DNA of 64,000 nucleotides from positions 124,001 through 188,000 of the forward strand of contig NZ_AVBG01000006.1 in the NCBI RefSeq assembly GCF_000770675.1, written 5' to 3'. The notes below the pieces were generated by a model. That model was given only the letters and a program-made list of their open reading frames with translations. It did no database searches and had not been told where the DNA came from. The position numbers and the translations under genes were made by a program. Source of the DNA: Pontibacillus chungwhensis BH030062. GTDB taxonomy: Bacteria; Bacillota; Bacilli; Bacillales; BH030062. Positions 34,644 to 43,638 of the stretch are shown here, one piece after another (position 1 is the stretch's first letter; each line of letters begins with the position of its first letter).

Positions 34644-35351
34644 TCATCCATATTTCAATTTGGTCGCAATTTCTTCCATAAATATAAAGAAGATCGTCCT
34701 CGTTTTTTCAAACGGAAGCAATTCATCGCTTTGATTAAACTTAGACAAATGGAATACGTAATCTGCTAAAGAGTTTTGTGTGTTCACATACTCTTCCAAG
34801 ATCAGCATAATTTCAGCGCCCTTACCCTTGGACTTTTGAAACAGGTTCTCAAAGGAAGAGAACTTACCGGTCACTGACAAAACAATTAATAACGTCTCAT
34901 CATCCACCATTTGTTCTGCGTAATCTTCGCTATGAGTCACCTTTATATTTTTGTCCGAAACGATATCGAGCTTGTACGCAAAGTACTCCGCACTAATAAA
35001 AGATGGGCCTAAGCCATATATAATGATTTTGTTATATTTATGATAAATGGATACGAAATCATCCACGATTTTTCGATCAAAGTTTTCTAAGAAAAGCATT
35101 AAGCGTTCAATTTCTTCCGTCCTTTGATTGCTTTCCCACTTAATCTGTTGACCGCTGAAATAGAGCTTGTACTGCTTAAAATTATCAAATCCTAACTTCC
35201 GAACGAGCGTGGATACTTTAGAAGGGGATACTTCACATATTTCCGCAGCCTCAATAATTTTTAACTTATCATTTTCTGCGACAAGTTCAGATACTTTCTG
35301 ATGGACTTCTTTTTCAAGCTTCGTTAACTTATCCGTATCTAACTTCAACAT
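34644..35351 (-). CDS. MurR/RpiR family transcriptional regulator (HTH + SIS domain)
   Basis: The 235-residue regulator has an N-terminal RpiR helix-turn-helix (about 18-75; IIEAAEICEVSPSKVSTLVRKLGFDNFKQYK) and a C-terminal SIS sugar-phosphate-binding domain (about 95-230; IIIYGLGPSFISAEYFAYKL, LLIVLSVTGKFSSFENLFQ, AEIMLILEE). Such proteins sense phosphosugars. It stands 145 bp downstream of the kinase-oxidase-SDR genes and on the same strand, so it very likely controls them, with the product of the kinase as a plausible signal. It has its own terminators on both sides. Confidence 0.88.
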   Translation of the reverse strand: MLKLDTDKLTKLEKEVHQKVSELVAENDKLKIIEAAEICEVSPSKVSTLVRKLGFDNFKQYKLYFSGQQIKWESNQRTEEIERLMLFLENFDRKIVDDFVSIYHKYNKIIIYGLGPSFISAEYFAYKLDIVSDKNIKVTHSEDYAEQMVDDETLLIVLSVTGKFSSFENLFQKSKGKGAEIMLILEEYVNTQNSLADYVFHLSKFNQSDELLPFEKTRTIFFIFMEEIATKLKYG

Positions 35352-35440
35352 TTACTTTCCACCCCTTTCATTCCACTAATCAACACTACTTAATTAACCA
35401 TACATCCCATTTATACGCAAGACACCTCTCACTTGTAAAG

Positions 35441-35492
35441 AAAAGAACCATTACCATCCTGATTGTTCAGCTACAAATGGCAATGGTTCTAC
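35441..35492 (-). terminator. Terminator after the FGGY kinase
   Basis: AGAACCATTGCCAT / ATGGTAATGGTTCT with a 20-base loop, read on the minus strand and followed by TTTCTTT. Confidence 0.75.
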
Positions 35493-35496
35493 AACT

Positions 35497-36930
35497 TTAA
35501 TTAAATAGTGGATAGATGCGCTTGTTGATCTCATCTGTGTGCGGACGTATATTTTTCACAACTTCTTCATTTACCTTCGTATAGAACGTATGATTGTTCA
35601 TATCTGGGGTGAACGTGGTCTCGGTTCCCACCATTTCCTTGGCACCTGTTTCAAAATCACTGTACACTCCCAAGTACCGAGCCGTGCAGATTGCTGCTCC
35701 TAAGCACGCACTGCTACTGCCTGCTCTTCGATGGACAGGTAATCCAAATAGATCAGCAAGAATTTGCATCATGACATCACTCTTAGACCCCCCACCGATG
35801 ACAACGAGTTCATCGAGCCCGATATCCATTTCTTCTAGCATATCATCAATATTATTCTTCATATTAAAAGCAATCGCTTCTAAAATGGAACGATACATGT
35901 GATAGCGAGTATGGCGTTGGTCAAATCCGATCATCATCCCTTTTCGATAAGGTTGATCAGGAGAAGCTAACCAGTCCAGGATCGTGAACAATCCATCGCT
36001 ACCGACAGGGATTTCTTGAGCTTTTTCATTTAAGAACTCCTCTTCCGATACGCCTTTGTTGTTCGCTTCTGTCGTCAACTCTTCTCCAATCAGATTCTTA
36101 AACCAGCTTACTGTCCAAAGCCCTCTTCGAATTCCGTTCGATTCATAGGCATATTTAAATGGAATGGAAGCGAAAGTAGGGAAAAAGTTCTGAGCGTTTT
36201 CCACATACTGATCGCGGATGAGCATGGATGAAATAAACGTGCCAAGAGAGATCATAATGGAACGCTCTTGATTAATGCCTGATCCAAGTGCTTCCACCGC
36301 TTTATCATTCGCAGTTGCCACAACGGGGATATCTTCCTTTAACCCAAGATCACTTGCAAGGTCTTTACGGAGAGCCCCTAGCTTTTCGCCAGGCTTCACA
36401 AGGTTAAATAACATGTCCCTCGTCAGTCCTTGAGCTTTGATCTCCTCATCATCCGTTGACCAGTCAAGCGTTTCACGGTCGACGGGCCAAAACACTTCAC
36501 AATTGGCAGCTGTATCGTTGTATTCTCCGGTTAAGCGCAACCCAAGGTACCCTGACGTTGTCGTAACGTATTGAACCTGATCATCTTTGTGCTCATAAGG
36601 CCTCGACATTCTAGCGTCCATCCAGCTTATAACGGGATAGGCCAGCTCGCCGTCCTTGTTTAAAAGAACTCGACAGCACCGAATCGTACAAAGTCCGATT
36701 CCAACGATCGCGCTTTTGTCCCCTTCGAAATTATCGAGACACGCTTGAACGGCATGGTATAAGCTGTCCCACAAGTCGTCATCTGGATGGATGACAACGT
36801 CTGGCTCTGGGGATAACGTTTCTTTTAGAGCGCATGAACCGTAAGCCATTTCTTTTCCCTCTAAATCAAAGATAACGACTTTTGTACTTTGCGAACCGCT
36901 GTCGATTCCCATCATATACTGAGCGCTCAT
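35497..36930 (-). CDS. FGGY family carbohydrate kinase (YgcE-like)
   Basis: ATP-dependent kinase of a sugar or sugar acid/alcohol, 477 residues. N-terminal FGGY domain: MMGIDSGSQSTKVVIFD phosphate loop; C-terminal: VVIGGGSKSDVMMQILADLFGLPV with the GGG-S-D motif; catalytic Asp in VVATANDKAVEALG. The start at ATG 36930 is set because the ribosome binding site AGAGGGT is formed by the last codons of the upstream FAD-oxidase gene. Sequence, gene order and partners match E. coli ygcE, ygcU and ygcW, whose substrate is still not established. It would phosphorylate the product of the two oxidoreductases. Confidence 0.88.
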   Translation of the reverse strand: MSAQYMMGIDSGSQSTKVVIFDLEGKEMAYGSCALKETLSPEPDVVIHPDDDLWDSLYHAVQACLDNFEGDKSAIVGIGLCTIRCCRVLLNKDGELAYPVISWMDARMSRPYEHKDDQVQYVTTTSGYLGLRLTGEYNDTAANCEVFWPVDRETLDWSTDDEEIKAQGLTRDMLFNLVKPGEKLGALRKDLASDLGLKEDIPVVATANDKAVEALGSGINQERSIMISLGTFISSMLIRDQYVENAQNFFPTFASIPFKYAYESNGIRRGLWTVSWFKNLIGEELTTEANNKGVSEEEFLNEKAQEIPVGSDGLFTILDWLASPDQPYRKGMMIGFDQRHTRYHMYRSILEAIAFNMKNNIDDMLEEMDIGLDELVVIGGGSKSDVMMQILADLFGLPVHRRAGSSSACLGAAICTARYLGVYSDFETGAKEMVGTETTFTPDMNNHTFYTKVNEEVVKNIRPHTDEINKRIYPLFN

Positions 36931-36935
36931 CGTCA

Positions 36936-38420
36936 TTACCCTCTAATATATTTTTTTACTTCATTTGGTTGAGGGAAGATGGTTCCATGGTTCATGATAC
37001 CGTTTGGATCGAACGCTTCTTTAAGTTTCTCAAGCATATAGTAAGCAGAACCGTGTTCTTCTTTTGTCCACTCTGAACGATACTTACCGATGCCGTGGTG
37101 GTGACACATAGAGCCGCCTTGCTTCAACGTCTCTTCAATAATGATTTGGTGAATCGGGTGATGATAAACGAGCAGTTCATCTTCAGGTGCACAGTTAATC
37201 TCATAATTGTACACGAAGTACATGTTTGTTCCGTTTAAGTAACTGTGAGAAGAGTGACCTCCAAGCATCGTTAGGTCTTCAACACGATCAAATTCACTTT
37301 TTACTCGAGCCATAACGTTGTTGTAGATTTTAATAACATTTTCCCAATCAGCCGAAATTTCTGTCGTGAAGCCGTCATGCTTGTCGTGTTTCACCATTTC
37401 TTCGATTTCAGCATCGATCTTACTCTGATCCCAATTCAAGTTATTAAACCAGTCCTCAATAAGAGAAGAATCGACCTGCTTCACAATTCCAGATTGGAAT
37501 TTCTCAACCGCTTCATCGATCGCCTCGCTCGTGGCTTTCACAATGCCTTTTGCACCTTCTGCCATAAAAATGAGCACGCATTTTCCTTCATAAAAGTGCC
37601 CAAAGTGATTACGCGCATCCTCTTCAGAATAACAGCGAGCTACAGATGGACGGTATCCATTGACCATCACTTCTCTCAGGATGCTAATACCTGTTTCCAT
37701 ATCTTCAATTAAGTAACCATGGAACTCATTGTTCTCTGGCGTGTACTTAAAGATCTTCACCGTTACTTCAGTGATATAGCACAGAGCTCCTTCATTCCCC
37801 AGTGCAATATGACGAATATCAGGTCCTCCAGATCTTCTTGGAACGTTTTTAATCTTCGAGATGTTGCCTTCTGGGAAGACACATTCTAAGCCAACCAGCA
37901 TATCTTCCATAGCACCATATAAAGTAGAGAACTGACCGATACTTCTCGTTGCAACAAGTCCGCCAAGTTGAGCGACTGGCTTGGACTGAGGAGAGTGGCC
38001 TGTCGTATAGCCGACTTTACGCAGTTCATCTTCAAGGGTTTGCAGCTTTACACCAGATTGAACCGTTGCTTGCATATTGTATGTGTCGATATCGATGATT
38101 TCATTCATTTTTGAACCGTCAATGACGATGGTTTTCTGCTTCCAATTCTCTAAGCCGCCTTCGGTCCCTGTTTTACCGCTTCTAGGAATGACATTAATGA
38201 GATGTTCGTTACAATACATAAGAAGAGACTTCACTTCTTGTGGAGAATGTGGGTACACAATCGCTAGTGGCTTTGGTACATCGAGTACATTTTTAGACTT
38301 TGGATATTTTTTATATCGATCTGCGGAAGCATCATATAACGCTTCGTCGTCCGTTACGATTTGATTTTCTGGTAATAGGTCCTTTAATTCCTCAACGGTT
38401 TGATTTGTTTTCATTGTCAT
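36936..38420 (-). CDS. FAD-binding oxidoreductase (GlcD/alkylglycerone-phosphate-synthase type, YgcU-like)
   Basis: The 494-residue flavoprotein has an N-terminal PCMH FAD domain (about 45-225; AIVYPHSPQEVKSLLMYC, VIPRSGKTGTEGG, GHSPQSKPVAQLGGLVATRSIGQ) and a C-terminal FAD-linked oxidase domain ending with the metal/flavin motif MCHHHGIGKYR and FDPNGIMNHGTIFP. Enzymes of this group oxidise hydroxy acids or polyols with an unknown acceptor; E. coli ygcU is encoded with electron-transfer flavoproteins (ygcQR) that are missing here. AAAGGAG precedes ATG 38420. It is 42 bp downstream of the SDR gene in one operon. Confidence 0.9.
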   Translation of the reverse strand: MTMKTNQTVEELKDLLPENQIVTDDEALYDASADRYKKYPKSKNVLDVPKPLAIVYPHSPQEVKSLLMYCNEHLINVIPRSGKTGTEGGLENWKQKTIVIDGSKMNEIIDIDTYNMQATVQSGVKLQTLEDELRKVGYTTGHSPQSKPVAQLGGLVATRSIGQFSTLYGAMEDMLVGLECVFPEGNISKIKNVPRRSGGPDIRHIALGNEGALCYITEVTVKIFKYTPENNEFHGYLIEDMETGISILREVMVNGYRPSVARCYSEEDARNHFGHFYEGKCVLIFMAEGAKGIVKATSEAIDEAVEKFQSGIVKQVDSSLIEDWFNNLNWDQSKIDAEIEEMVKHDKHDGFTTEISADWENVIKIYNNVMARVKSEFDRVEDLTMLGGHSSHSYLNGTNMYFVYNYEINCAPEDELLVYHHPIHQIIIEETLKQGGSMCHHHGIGKYRSEWTKEEHGSAYYMLEKLKEAFDPNGIMNHGTIFPQPNEVKKYIRG

Positions 38421-38462
38421 ACAATCAATCTCCTTTATAAAAAAATCTATAATGTTATGTTT

Positions 38463-39254
38463 CTATCGAACTAAGTAACCACCATCAACATTTAATAACG
38501 TGCCATTCACATAATTGGATGCGTCTGAGGCTAGGAATACGATCGCTCCCATTAAATCGACGATATTCCCCCACCGGTTAGCCGGTATGTGGTCGAGAAC
38601 TCGTTTGTTCTTCTCCTCATCAGCTCCGGTTGCTTTTGTCACATCTGTTGCAAAGTAGCCTGGTGCAATTCCGTTAACTTGTATATTGTACTGAGCTAAC
38701 TCATCACAGTACGCCTTCGTGAACCCAGCTAACCCATGCTTTGTTGCGGCATAAGCTGGCGACCACTGTCCTCCAAGGTAAGAAAATAAAGAACACGTAT
38801 TGATAATCTTACCGCTTCGATTGGGGATCATATATTTGGCCGCTTCATGAGCCAAATCAAAAGGAGCTGTAAGATTCACAGACACCATTTTGTCCCACTG
38901 AAGCCGAGTGAATTTCGTAACATCTGGTTCGTTTAAGCCAATACCAGCATTATTGAGAAGAATATCTACCGTACCAAATACACGGACACACTCTTCTACT
39001 ACTATCTTACAAGCACCATCTTCAGTAAGGTCCGCAATCATTAAATGATACCGCACACCTTCAGCTTCGATGAGTTGTTTCGTTTCTTCGTCTTCGACCA
39101 TACTCACTACAAAGACATCAGCTCCAGCCTTCGCAAGGGCAAGGGCAAACCCTTGGCCTAAACCAGAATTTCCACCCGTGACAAGCGCCACTTTTCCATG
39201 TAGTTGAAAGAATTGCATCGTAAAATCCGTTATATTCATTTTTTCGGCGCTCAT
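38463..39254 (-). CDS. SDR family oxidoreductase (YgcW/KduD-like)
   Basis: A classical short-chain dehydrogenase of about 263 residues with TGGNSGLGQGF (cofactor loop), NNAG, catalytic Ser in CSLFSYLGGQWSPAYAATKHG and the Y-x3-K pair in the same stretch, and the C-terminal NVDGGYLVR. The stretch KIINTCSLFSYLGGQWSPAY and the ending RVLDHIPANRWG... YVNG are nearly those of E. coli YgcW. The start is uncertain: 39254 (MSAEKMNITDF) fits YgcW length; 39296 and 39239 are alternatives, none with a strong ribosome binding site. First gene of the ygcWUE-like operon. Confidence 0.88.
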   Translation of the reverse strand: MSAEKMNITDFTMQFFQLHGKVALVTGGNSGLGQGFALALAKAGADVFVVSMVEDEETKQLIEAEGVRYHLMIADLTEDGACKIVVEECVRVFGTVDILLNNAGIGLNEPDVTKFTRLQWDKMVSVNLTAPFDLAHEAAKYMIPNRSGKIINTCSLFSYLGGQWSPAYAATKHGLAGFTKAYCDELAQYNIQVNGIAPGYFATDVTKATGADEEKNKRVLDHIPANRWGNIVDLMGAIVFLASDASNYVNGTLLNVDGGYLVR

Positions 39255-39402
39255 TCTATCCCGCCATTCTTTTTTGGTTGATTTTTCTGAACTCATTGTA
39301 AAACGATTCTCACGTAAAAAGCAACTGTTTTGCGGAGAAATTTCTCTTTTTGTGATGTTTTTTTATTTAATAAGAGAAATTTCTGTTCGTTTTCAGGACA
39401 TG

Positions 39403-39490
39403 GGGACAGGTACCTCGTCCCTTTTCCCCTTTAGATCTTGCCTGGAGCAAATCTATTTTTTTTGCTTTAGTGGGACAATGAACCTGTCCC
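39403..39490. repeat. Family B paired-hairpin (BIME-like) element, short form 1
   Basis: GGGACAGGTACCTCGTCCC (39403-39421) and the oppositely oriented GGGACAATGAACCTGTCCC (39472-39490) enclose 50 bp. It lies in the 275-bp gap between the divergent SDR and DinB genes. Confidence 0.85.
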
Positions 39491-39571
39491 TCTGTCCAAC
39501 ATCAAACCCGATTGGTTGAAGGCAGAAGGATGGGAAAGATAGAATGATAAGTAATGAAGGGAGACGATTAC

Positions 39572-40030
39572 ATGAACGAAGAACAAATTTTTCAACAAGT
39601 AAACCTAGTTAGAAAAGGTACATTAAAGGAATTAGTTGGTGTGACAGAAGAGCAGGCGGATCAGCAGCCGGAAGGGTTTAAAAATACGATTCGGTGGAAT
39701 CTCGGTCACATTTACGTTGTGCAAAACTCCTTAATCGCCAAGTTCGGTGGCAAATCAATCGAAACGCCATCCCGCTATCTTAAACTGTTCTCACCAGGCA
39801 CATCACCTTCCGATTGGCAAGGAGACGTCCCTTCTCTTTCTGAACTAAAGCAGCAGCTTGAGGAACAGCCGGCTAAATTGAAGGATACACTCACTGGACA
39901 GCTGGATGATAAGGCTACAGAAGACTTCTTGTCTCTTCAAACGGTTGGCGAAATCCTTACCTTCTCGTTGTATCATGAAGGGGTACATACCGGTACGATT
40001 AAATCATTAAAAGGGAACATGACAGACTAA
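39572..40030 (+). CDS. DinB superfamily protein
   Basis: A 152-residue four-helix-bundle protein of the DinB/YfiT type, with metal-binding His residues in WNLGHIYVVQN and the C-terminal YHEGVHTGTIK (H-x3-H). Members include bacillithiol-dependent transferases and proteins of unknown role. The start at ATG 39572 has AAGGGAG 8 bases upstream; a TTG/ATG start six codons earlier is less likely. It is monocistronic, bracketed by family B repeat pairs. Confidence 0.85.
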   Translation: MNEEQIFQQVNLVRKGTLKELVGVTEEQADQQPEGFKNTIRWNLGHIYVVQNSLIAKFGGKSIETPSRYLKLFSPGTSPSDWQGDVPSLSELKQQLEEQPAKLKDTLTGQLDDKATEDFLSLQTVGEILTFSLYHEGVHTGTIKSLKGNMTD

Positions 40031-40044
40031 AAGCGCGGGGCAGG

Positions 40045-40104
40045 GGGACAGGTACCTCGTCCCTTCGCTTCTCGAAACACTTAATGGGACAAGGTACCTG
40101 TCCC
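40045..40104. repeat. Family B paired-hairpin element, minimal form 2
   Basis: GGGACAGGTACCTCGTCCC (40045-40063) and GGGACAAGGTACCTGTCCC (40086-40104) are inverted copies separated by only 22 bp (TTCGCTTCTCGAAACACTTAAT). This is the shortest and cleanest unit. Confidence 0.92.
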
Positions 40105-40133
40105 TCCATCCCACCTCCATCCCACTCAATCCC

Positions 40134-40170
40134 TAAAAAAAGCCCCTCTTTCTTCAAAGAGGGGCTTTTT
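40134..40170. terminator. Bidirectional terminator between DinB and AlaX genes
   Basis: AAAAAAAGCCCCTCTTT / AAAGAGGGGCTTTTT around CTTC. Confidence 0.93.
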
Positions 40171-40178
40171 GTCTTCGG

Positions 40179-41387
40179 TTATTTCATTGTCTCTAATGCC
40201 GCTTTCTTCAATCGATCCGCAAACTCCTCAGCTGCTAATGCTTTTGTTCCGCCACCTTGCACGAATCCTGGCTTTCCGCCGCCTTTTGCTTCGATGAGGG
40301 GCATAACGTGTTGTGCTGCTTCTTTCATATTCCCGGAAACATCGGACCCTTGTGCGAGCACAAATTGAAGCTGATCTTTCTGTTCACTGACAAGAATGAC
40401 GATCCCATTAGGAGCTTGTTCAACAATCTTCTTCCCAAGGTCCTGCAACGTCTTGATCGTTCGGTTCTCAAAGAATTGCTGAACGATCGATACTTTACCG
40501 TTTTCTTGAGGAGCTGCTGCCAAGTCACGCGCTTCGAACTCGAGAAGTTGAGCTGTCCGTTCAGCTAGTTGTTTATCTTTTGCCTTACTTTCCTTTAGTA
40601 ACGAAGATACTTCCTGTTCCAACTCTTCTTCCGGACGCTTCATTAGCGTTTTGATTCCGGTTAGGACGCTGTGCTTCTTCTCCAACTGCTCGAGTACACG
40701 ATTCCCACACACAAACTCAAGGCGCACATTTCTCTTCTGTCGTGTCCAACCGAGCAACTTCATCATTTGTACTTCACCCGTTGAACGTGGGTGAGTCCCT
40801 CCACAGCCGTTGTAGTCAATATCGGGAATGATCACGAGCCGGACCGCTTCATCAACAGAGAGTGATTTCCGGAGTGGATAGTGATTCGCCTCGTCCACCG
40901 TCATCCATTTTGTTTCAATGGAACGATTCTCCCCGATGACTTCGTTCACCCGTTGTTCTACTTTATGCAGCGTCTCCTCCGAGAGAGATTCTCCGTCAAG
41001 GTCAATAGAGACGGTATCTTTTCCGAGATGAAAGCTTAGGGTTGCCAGATCAAACTCGTCTTGCAAAATAGCAGAAAGAATATGCTGACCTGTATGCTGT
41101 TGCATATGATCAAACCGTCTTGACCAATCCACTACCCCATTTACCGTGCTCGCTTCTTCAATCGGAAGAGTGACATAGTGACGAACCTCTCCATCCACTT
41201 CTTCTACGTCGATGACTCTAACGTTATTTAAGCTACCCGTATCATGAGGTTGTCCACCACCAGTCGGATAAAAAGCCGTTTCCTCTAACACGACATAAGG
41301 ACGACCACCTTCATCTTGATCGGCTTTAACGAGCTTTGTTGTAAATTCTGTTTGATACGCATCCCTATAAAATAGTTTCTCTGTCAC
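40179..41387 (-). CDS. Alanyl-tRNA editing protein (AlaX-like, with DHHA1 domain)
   Basis: Trans-editing enzyme that hydrolyses mischarged Ser- or Gly-tRNA(Ala). The N-terminal part has the beta-barrel start FYPTGGGQPHDTG; the editing core carries HMQQHTGQH (zinc ligands H-x3-H) and CGGTHPRSTGEV (C-x3-H). A coiled region and a C-terminal DHHA1 domain with the glycine-rich GGGKPGFVQGGG follow. This is the long AlaX type (402 residues). The start at GTG 41387 has GGAGG 8 bases upstream; an ATG 15 bases earlier overlaps that site. It is monocistronic with a strong terminator. Confidence 0.93.
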   Translation of the reverse strand: MTEKLFYRDAYQTEFTTKLVKADQDEGGRPYVVLEETAFYPTGGGQPHDTGSLNNVRVIDVEEVDGEVRHYVTLPIEEASTVNGVVDWSRRFDHMQQHTGQHILSAILQDEFDLATLSFHLGKDTVSIDLDGESLSEETLHKVEQRVNEVIGENRSIETKWMTVDEANHYPLRKSLSVDEAVRLVIIPDIDYNGCGGTHPRSTGEVQMMKLLGWTRQKRNVRLEFVCGNRVLEQLEKKHSVLTGIKTLMKRPEEELEQEVSSLLKESKAKDKQLAERTAQLLEFEARDLAAAPQENGKVSIVQQFFENRTIKTLQDLGKKIVEQAPNGIVILVSEQKDQLQFVLAQGSDVSGNMKEAAQHVMPLIEAKGGGKPGFVQGGGTKALAAEEFADRLKKAALETMK

Positions 41388-41429
41388 GTTTACGCCCTCC
41401 ATTTTTTCGTTTCAAACTTAAGTTTCTGA

Positions 41430-43019
41430 TTATACCGGAAAACAAAGCTCAACCTTGGTTCCTCGCCCCTTCTCAGAATTGAAGTCCACCGTACCATGAT
41501 GAGCTTTTATGATTTCAAGAGAAATAGAAAGCCCCATTCCAAGACCGTTTTCCTTAGAGGTGTAGAAAAGTGTTCCTATATTTGATACTTCGTCCGGGTC
41601 CATTCCTTCACCTTCATCCTCAATGGTCACCTCTACCTTATTGCTTCCCGGATGGTGAACTAAACGAACCTGCACCTCCCCGCCATTTTCCATAGACTCA
41701 AAGGCATTCTTAATAAAATTGATGAAGGCTTGTTTTATCTTGGCCTCATCGATTGTCATAACAAGATCTTTTTGGTTGGATTCAAACGTGATACTTACGT
41801 CTTGAAGCCTGGCGCTGCTTTTCATTAGTTCAATGGTTTCCTCTAAAAGATCATGAAGATTACAAGGAGCCGGTTGAACTGAGGATGGCTTTCCGAGTAG
41901 AACAAATTGGTTAACAAGGTTCTTCATTCGATCGAGTTCCGATGTGATGATTTCTAAATACTTATTCTGAGCATTGGTTTCTTTTAATAGCTGCGTTAGT
42001 CCGATAATGGATGTGAGTGGGTTACGAATCTCATGAGCAAGTCCTGCACTAAATTTCCCAAGAGTCGAGAGCTTCTCCGATTCTATGAGCTTCTCTTGAA
42101 GTTCGTAATAGTTCGTCATATCGCGTAATTGAGCAAAAGCGCCAATCACCTCGTCCCCGTCGTATATAGGAAGGACATCAAGCTGAAAAATTTTCTCCCT
42201 TTCCCCGTCATCAAACGAAAGGGTGACTTCCTTATTCTCAAGCTTCTCCCCCGTCCACAGGACATGATCCACATACGGTTTGATGACATAAGTCTTGGTA
42301 TCACCTTTAGCGAGACGCTCTTTCATACTATATTCCACTAACTTCTCCAAAGCAGCATTGTAATCCGTTATTCGACCTTCTTGATCCGTCATAATCATAC
42401 CAATAGGCGTTGAATTGATCATAATTTGATTTAAAATCTCAAGTTTATTGTTCTTCTCCTGAAGACGTAGCTCCCGTTCAATGGAATCGACCGCTGACGA
42501 GAGGAGTCCTAAATGAAACTGACTCTCATATTCCACGGTTGTCATAATCGATATCGTTCCTGATATTCTACCGTCCTCCCCGTAGTGAAAAGGAGCTGAA
42601 TAGCAAGCAATGCCGTGCAAAGCTTCATGGTAGTGGTCTTTTCCAACAAGTCCAATTGATTCATCATGAAGCAAGGAGAGTGAAATAGAATTTGTCCCTG
42701 CAACTTTTTCCCGAAATCGGACACCGTTATGTATACCAAATGCATGTATCATCTCCATCATGCTTTCGTCTCCAAACTTATGAATCACATACCCCTCTTC
42801 ATCAGTCGTGGCCACAATAATCGGAGTTCCATCCATATAATAAAGAACTTTCTCCATAAAGTGCTGAATAACAGGGAGCGCATGCTCAAACGTTTGTTTT
42901 CGCTCCTCCATTTCTGCCTCTGTTAATTCTATTTGCAGAGTAGGGATCTCTGTCGGCTCTAACCGATACTCTTCTTCGCATCTTTTTTTCGATTGTTTGA
43001 TATAAGTATTGAAATCCAT
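41430..43019 (-). CDS. Orphan sensor histidine kinase with GAF-like and PAS domains
   Basis: A soluble 529-residue kinase with no membrane segments. The N-terminal region (about 30-185) looks like a GAF-type sensor as found in AcoR-like activators (GVRFREKVAGTNSISLSL, GIACYSAPFHYGEDGRISGTISIM). A PAS domain (about 200-315; GMIMTDQEGRITDYNAA) follows, then HisKA with the phospho-accepting His in GLAHEIRNPLTSI (about 330) and HATPase_c (FINFIKNAFESM, IEDEGEGMDPDE, GLGMGLSIS). It resembles the sporulation-type KinA/KinE group and AtoS. No response regulator is adjacent; a Spo0E-like phosphatase gene is divergent 249 bp away. GGGGAGAGG precedes the ATG. Confidence 0.88.
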   Translation of the reverse strand: MDFNTYIKQSKKRCEEEYRLEPTEIPTLQIELTEAEMEERKQTFEHALPVIQHFMEKVLYYMDGTPIIVATTDEEGYVIHKFGDESMMEMIHAFGIHNGVRFREKVAGTNSISLSLLHDESIGLVGKDHYHEALHGIACYSAPFHYGEDGRISGTISIMTTVEYESQFHLGLLSSAVDSIERELRLQEKNNKLEILNQIMINSTPIGMIMTDQEGRITDYNAALEKLVEYSMKERLAKGDTKTYVIKPYVDHVLWTGEKLENKEVTLSFDDGEREKIFQLDVLPIYDGDEVIGAFAQLRDMTNYYELQEKLIESEKLSTLGKFSAGLAHEIRNPLTSIIGLTQLLKETNAQNKYLEIITSELDRMKNLVNQFVLLGKPSSVQPAPCNLHDLLEETIELMKSSARLQDVSITFESNQKDLVMTIDEAKIKQAFINFIKNAFESMENGGEVQVRLVHHPGSNKVEVTIEDEGEGMDPDEVSNIGTLFYTSKENGLGMGLSISLEIIKAHHGTVDFNSEKGRGTKVELCFPV

Positions 43020-43267
43020 CCTCTCCCCCCTATCTGTCTATACCATTCTCTGTTATAACTGTATCACAGATAAGATGCCAACAATAAAATAGATCTCAAA
43101 CCCAGGACCAAACGACAGATTTAGTACTATAAAAGGGAAAAGTATGGAATTCAGTACTTTTTTAGTAATAAAATATTACCATTTATATCCTAACATGTTA
43201 TAATTCAAATAGAACTTATGTCGACATGTCAGACATCCTACCAACACAGATATTGGGGAGATTCAAT

Positions 43268-43462
43268 ATGGAATTCCAGTATTTTATAGAGGAACATACG
43301 TCAACTGAGGAACTAAAAATGAAAATTACGGATTTGCGCTCCACAATGATTGAAACAGGACTTACTCATGGTTTAAACCATGATAAGACAATTGAACTTA
43401 GCCAGAAACTAGATCGATATATTACAGAGATCCAAAAGCGCAGTCTTAATCCAATTATGTAA
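43268..43462 (+). CDS. Spo0E family aspartyl-phosphate phosphatase
   Basis: The 64-residue two-helix protein has an EEL... TEELKMKITDLRSTMIETGL helix, a loop with THGLNHDKTIELSQKLDRYI and a short tail. The S-x-x-L-D motif (SQKLD) is the Spo0E-family signature whose Asp is needed to dephosphorylate Spo0A~P. The start at ATG 43268 has GGGGAG 7 bases upstream; a longer frame begins at 43226. A terminator follows at once. It is divergent from an orphan histidine kinase, so the two may act on the same phosphorelay. The 5' gap (43020-43267) is AT-rich and contains no other gene. Confidence 0.9.
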   Translation: MEFQYFIEEHTSTEELKMKITDLRSTMIETGLTHGLNHDKTIELSQKLDRYITEIQKRSLNPIM

Positions 43463-43493
43463 AAGCCCAAAGCATAGCATGCTTTGGGCTTTT
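43461..43493 (+). terminator. Terminator of the Spo0E-like gene
   Basis: AAAAGCCCAAAGC / GCTTTGGGCTTTT around ATAGCAT. Confidence 0.92.
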
Positions 43494-43508
43494 ATAATTC
43501 GGGACATA

Positions 43509-43638
43509 GGGACGGGTTCATCGTCCCGCCGCTCCTCGAATATTCACAGATCATTTAAGTCTTTTGACCGTTAGGCGAACCCCTCTATTTGATTGCACCT
43601 ATTTACTTCGAGAAACTAAGGGACGAGGTACCTGTCCC
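43509..43638. repeat. Family B paired-hairpin element, form 3
   Basis: GGGACGGGTTCATCGTCCC (43509-43527) and the inverted GGGACGAGGTACCTGTCCC (43620-43638) enclose 92 bp. The right hairpin overlaps the 3' end of the neighbouring gene and encodes its last residues. Confidence 0.88.

Noticed and set aside
34578-34769. 63-residue plus-strand frame with a good GAGGAGG before its ATG
   Set aside because: Two thirds of it is antisense to the C-terminus of the RpiR regulator, and it crosses that gene's terminator, which gives it a Lys-rich run. Only the ribosome binding site speaks for it.
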